Shown here: in pieces, positions 5,111 to 7,847 of the stretch
Numbering within the stretch: position 1 is the first letter of the stretch
Layout of the letters: each line of letters opens with the position of its first letter
Assembly: GCA_964579325.1 (NCBI GenBank)
Contig: CAZOHN010000169.1
Span: 1 to 7,847 of the forward strand
Length of the DNA stretch: 7,847 nt
Direction: 5' to 3'
Source: CAZOHN01 sp964579325
Lineage (GTDB): Bacteria > Pseudomonadota > Alphaproteobacteria > Rhodobacterales > Rhodobacteraceae
Translations under genes and position numbers: made by a program
Notes under the pieces: model-generated
What the model was told of the DNA's origin: nothing
The model's database searches: none
Seen by the model: the letters and a program-made list of their open reading frames with translations, nothing else

Positions 5111-6824
5111 TCGCGACCTGGATCAGCGGCGGCTCGCCTTCCTCCAGCAGCACCGCATCCAGCCCGACCTCCAGCTTGCGCCGCACCCGGTCGGGCTCGA
5201 AGTCCTGCGCGTCGGTGTTGGTGGTCGCGTAGGACAGCGCCCGGCGCCACTGGAACTGCGCCTCAAGCCGCCGCCCGACCGCCCAGTAGACATCTCCGAG
5301 GTGGTCGGTCACCACCGGATCGGTCGGCATCAGTTCCGACGCCCGCTCCATGTGCGGCAGCGCCTCGTCGTAGCGACCCAGCCGGAACAGCCCCCAGGCG
5401 AGACTGTCGATGATGTACCCGTCGTCGGGCCGCGCCGCCACCGCGCGCTCGATCATGTCGAGCGCTTCCTCGAGGTTCGTCTTCTTCTCCAGGAACGAAT
5501 AGCCGAGATAGTTCAACACCTGTGGCTGATCGGGCTCGAACTCCAGCGCCTTGCGGAAGTCGGCTTCCGCCTGCTCCCAATGGTCCAGCCGCTCGTGCGA
5601 GATTCCGCGCACGTAGTAGAGAACCCAATGGCTGCTGTTCTCGTTCGGCAGCGCAGCGATCGCGTCGTCATAGGCCAGCACGGCCTCCTCATAGCGTTCC
5701 TCGCGGCGCAGCGCATCGCCAAGGGCGCGGTGAACGGCCGGCAAGGCGCCATGGCTTCGGGCAAGCTGTTCCAGCGCCTCGATGGCGGCTTCGGTCCGCC
5801 CGGCCTTCTGGAGCGCCTCGGCGCGCCCGAGTTCGGCGAGGTGGAAGGCCGGGTTGTCCCGGGGGATACGCGCGTAGGTGGCGGTGGCAAGGTCGTACTG
5901 TCTCTGCCGCTCGAGGATGGATGCCGAAAGGAGGATCGCATCGGTATGCGAGGGCGACAGCGCCTCGGCCACGCGGCTGTAGATCAGGACAAAACTGTCC
6001 TCGGCTTCGCCGTTGAGGACACCGGCGACCGAGTAGAACACTTCGGCCAGACCGCTCGCGGGAGAGGTCACGAGATCGAACGGAGGAACCTCGCCATTCT
6101 CCAGCCTGTCCCGCAAGGCCGTGACCGCCGGATCGGGATCCGCACCGAAGGCCTCGTCGAGTTTCGCGACCGCCTCGTCAAAACGCTCGAGCTGGCCGAG
6201 GGTCTCTGCATGGGCGATCACACCGCGCCGGGTCAGCCGGAGCTTCTGGCCCTCCTCGCCCGAGAACAGCCGGTCCGCGCCCTCGAAATCGCCGACGGAG
6301 GCCAGGGCGAGCGCCTTGTGGTAGATGCCGAACGGAGCGAGCGCCGGTGCCTGCGACACCGCATCGAAAGCCTCGAGCGCCGCACTGACGTCACCGGTGC
6401 CCAGGAGTGCCCAGGCGCGGACCAGTCCGTCGACCAGCGGCCCGGTCTCGCGGCCCGCATCGAAATCGGCCAGCGCGGCCTCGAAATCGCCGCGCACGAG
6501 CTGGTCCGACAGCAGCACGAGTTCGGCCACCTGGCTCTGCGGCGCGATCTCGCGCAGCCGCCGCGCCACGGGGAGCGCCGCATCCAGCCGCCCCAGCGCG
6601 ATCTGGCCGACCACGGCGCCTTCCAGCAGCGCCGGGTTGCCGGGGTCACGGATCAGCGCCTTGGTGTAGTACTCCGCCGCGGCGGCGTAGTCGCTTTCCA
6701 TCGAGGCGAGGCGCGCCGCCAGATAGGCCCCGGCCACGCCGTCCTGGGCAACAGCGGGCGCAACAGCGCAGAAGGATGCAGCAAACGCAGCCGCGAGGCG
6801 CGTGCGGGACAGGGACTTGGGCAC
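5100..6824 (-). CDS. Exported tetratricopeptide (TPR) repeat protein
   Basis: With the GTG at 6824 the protein has 574 residues and begins with a clear signal peptide: basic KSLSRTR, a hydrophobic core LAAAFAASFCAVAPAVA, and likely cleavage after AVA at residue 26. Cys19 is not in a lipobox, so a soluble periplasmic protein is expected. The rest is made of 34-residue helical repeats. Recognisable units include DYAAAAEYYTKALIRDPGNP (45-64), RYEEAVLAYDDAIAALPNEN (377-396), HWEQAEADFRKALEFEPDQP (415-434), NLEEALDMIERAVAARPDD (450-468), RYDEALPHMERASELMPTDP (484-503) and RRLEAQFQWRRAL (518-530). Earlier repeats are more degenerate. TPR arrays bind other proteins and no catalytic domain is present. 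I chose 6824 because GGAG lies 8 nt upstream and the signal peptide then starts the protein; a TTG at 6884 would add 20 unlikely residues. The gene sits 98 bp after the ETF-QO gene and overlaps ispE, but its partner is unknown. Confidence 0.88.
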   Translation of the reverse strand: MPKSLSRTRLAAAFAASFCAVAPAVAQDGVAGAYLAARLASMESDYAAAAEYYTKALIRDPGNPALLEGAVVGQIALGRLDAALPVARRLREIAPQSQVAELVLLSDQLVRGDFEAALADFDAGRETGPLVDGLVRAWALLGTGDVSAALEAFDAVSQAPALAPFGIYHKALALASVGDFEGADRLFSGEEGQKLRLTRRGVIAHAETLGQLERFDEAVAKLDEAFGADPDPAVTALRDRLENGEVPPFDLVTSPASGLAEVFYSVAGVLNGEAEDSFVLIYSRVAEALSPSHTDAILLSASILERQRQYDLATATYARIPRDNPAFHLAELGRAEALQKAGRTEAAIEALEQLARSHGALPAVHRALGDALRREERYEEAVLAYDDAIAALPNENSSHWVLYYVRGISHERLDHWEQAEADFRKALEFEPDQPQVLNYLGYSFLEKKTNLEEALDMIERAVAARPDDGYIIDSLAWGLFRLGRYDEALPHMERASELMPTDPVVTDHLGDVYWAVGRRLEAQFQWRRALSYATTNTDAQDFEPDRVRRKLEVGLDAVLLEEGEPPLIQVANDG

Positions 6825-6832
6825 TCGGGGCA

Positions 6833-6836
6833 CTCC
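6833..6836 (-). promoter_or_regulatory. Ribosome binding site deciding the TPR start
   Basis: On the minus strand GGAG lies 8 nt before the GTG at 6824-6822. The nearer in-frame GTG (6833-6831) overlaps this GGAG and so cannot use it. Confidence 0.6.
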
Positions 6837-6922
6837 GGCGCAAGGGTCGCAGGGGAACCTAGCCCTCCGACCCCGCGCTGGCAATCGGCCGTGGCAAGAT
6901 GCGCCCCGCGATCACGGTGCCG

Positions 6923-7847
6923 TTACATGTTCGGGTAGTTCGGACCGCCCCCGCCCATCGGCGTGGTCCAGGTGATGTTCTGGCTCGGGTCCTTGATGTC
7001 ACAGGTCTTGCAGTGCACGCAGTTCTGGAAGTTGATCTGGAACCGCGCCTCCGCCCCCTCGCCGATCACCTCGTAGACCCCGGCCGGGCAGTAGCGCTGC
7101 GCGGGTTCGGCATACTTCGGCAGGTTCACCGCGATCGGCACCGCGCCATCGCTCAGCTTCAGGTGCGCCGGCTGGTGCTCCTCGTGGTTGGTGAAGCTGA
7201 ACGCCACGTTCGTCAGCCGGTCGAATGACAGCTTGCCATCCGGCTTGGGGTAGTCGATCGGCGCGAAATCCTTCGCCAGCCCCGTTGCCTCGGCATCCGA
7301 CTTGCCGTGCTTCAGCGTCCCCAGCGGGTTCCACCCGGTCAGGTTCGCCACCCACATGTCGAAGCCGCCGCCCATGAGCGAAGCGAGAAGGCCCCGCTTC
7401 GACCACAGCGGCTTGACGTTGCGCACCCGGCGAAGGTCCTTCGCCACCGGCCCGGTCAGCAGGAGCGCCTCGTAGCCCTCCAGCGTGTCGCCCGACCGCC
7501 CCTCGTGCAGCGCCGCGAAGGCCGCCTCGGCGGCGTGGATGCCCGACCACATCGCGTTGTGGTTGCCCTTGATCCGCGGCACGTTCACCAGCCCCGCCGA
7601 ACAGCCCAGCAGCACGCCACCGGGGAACGCGACCTTCGGGATCGACTGCCAGCCGCCTTCGCTGATCGCCCGCGCGCCGTAGGCGATGCGCTTGCCGCTC
7701 TTCAGAAGCTCCGCCACCATCGGGTGATGCTTGAACCGCTGGAACTCCATGTAGGGGTAGAGATGCGGGTTCTCGTAGTTCAGGTGCACCACGAAGCCCA
7801 CGTAGACCTGATTGTTGTCGAGGTGGTAGATGAACGATCCGCCCCCG
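6923..7847 (-). CDS. Electron transfer flavoprotein-ubiquinone oxidoreductase, C-terminal part
   Basis: The last 307 codons of the gene are present; it enters from the right edge, reading GGGSFIYHLDNNQVY before the GFVVHLNYENP segment. A full-length enzyme is about 550 residues, so the N-terminal FAD dinucleotide fold is outside the window. Visible family features are YPYMEFQRFKHHP, the flavin-side stretch GCSAGLVNVPRIKGNHNAMW and SGIHAAEAA (around 7520-7620), and the C-terminal ferredoxin-like domain. Its 4Fe-4S ligands are the Cys in RYCPAG (7088-7090) and the three in CVHCKTC (7001-7021), followed by DIKDPSQNI. The protein ends GGGGPNYPNM with stop TAA. It is a membrane-associated enzyme that passes electrons from ETF, fed by acyl-CoA and other dehydrogenases, to ubiquinone. 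All four cluster cysteines are intact. The TPR gene follows after 98 bp with no clear terminator between. Confidence 0.95.
   Translation of the reverse strand, partial: GGGSFIYHLDNNQVYVGFVVHLNYENPHLYPYMEFQRFKHHPMVAELLKSGKRIAYGARAISEGGWQSIPKVAFPGGVLLGCSAGLVNVPRIKGNHNAMWSGIHAAEAAFAALHEGRSGDTLEGYEALLLTGPVAKDLRRVRNVKPLWSKRGLLASLMGGGFDMWVANLTGWNPLGTLKHGKSDAEATGLAKDFAPIDYPKPDGKLSFDRLTNVAFSFTNHEEHQPAHLKLSDGAVPIAVNLPKYAEPAQRYCPAGVYEVIGEGAEARFQINFQNCVHCKTCDIKDPSQNITWTTPMGGGGPNYPNM

Noticed and set aside
6825..6922. Search for a terminator or promoter between the ETF-QO and TPR genes
   Set aside because: Only a 4-bp stem (around 6914-6923) was seen, with no T-run and no convincing -35/-10 pair. Apart from the TPR ribosome binding site I see nothing in this 98-bp gap.
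4467..6938. An 823-codon open frame on the plus strand, antisense to ispE and the TPR gene
   Set aside because: It mirrors two well-supported minus-strand genes. Its product is rich in Arg, Pro, Ala and Gly with no recognisable domain, as expected when G/C-ending codons leave few stops on the opposite strand.
1..7847. CRISPR arrays, tRNA/rRNA genes, insertion sequences, integrase or toxin-antitoxin genes
   Set aside because: No spaced direct repeats, tRNA-like cloverleaf, terminal inverted repeats or recombinase motifs were found on either strand. The gene set is housekeeping.

Overview
The window looks like ordinary chromosomal core DNA from a high-GC alphaproteobacterium, most likely of the Rhodobacterales (Rhodobacter/Paracoccus/Roseobacter group). 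Three things point there: dense G+C-rich coding sequence with G/C at most third codon positions, a phaA-phaB polyhydroxyalkanoate gene pair, and a long-chain polyprenyl diphosphate synthase of the kind that makes the ubiquinone-10 tail. The taxonomic placement is inferred from gene content and general resemblance; no search was run.

Layout, left to right. (1) Plus strand, 1-914: the last 30 residues of an acetyl-CoA acetyltransferase (PhaA) and a complete acetoacetyl-CoA reductase (PhaB), two consecutive steps from acetyl-CoA to (R)-3-hydroxybutyryl-CoA. (2) Plus strand, 1025-1915: a ten-helix EamA/DMT-type exporter, separated from phaB by GC-rich hairpins. (3) Minus strand, 3169 down to 1893: a DUF2007 protein, a TrmN6-like adenine-N6 methyltransferase overlapping it by 8 nt, and a small coiled-coil DUF465 protein whose end runs 23 nt into the exporter gene. 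(4) Plus strand, 3226-4227: the polyprenyl diphosphate synthase, divergent from DUF2007 across 56 bp. (5) Minus strand, from the right edge down to 4232: the C-terminal half of ETF-ubiquinone oxidoreductase, an exported TPR protein, and IspE, which overlaps the TPR gene by 11 nt and ends 4 nt from the polyprenyl synthase stop.

How the genes work together. IspE acts in the non-mevalonate (MEP) pathway that supplies isoprenyl diphosphates. The polyprenyl synthase polymerises those units, probably into the quinone side chain. ETF-QO passes electrons from fatty-acid and amino-acid oxidation into the quinone pool. The right half is therefore loosely themed on isoprenoids and quinones, and the left end on carbon storage. 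The TPR protein, DUF2007 and DUF465 have no defined role.

There are no RNA genes, CRISPR arrays, insertion sequences, phage genes or defence genes that I can support. The longest gap between genes is 130 bp (2061-2190). I did not find a convincing undescribed system; the findings below are modest points of gene structure and regulation.
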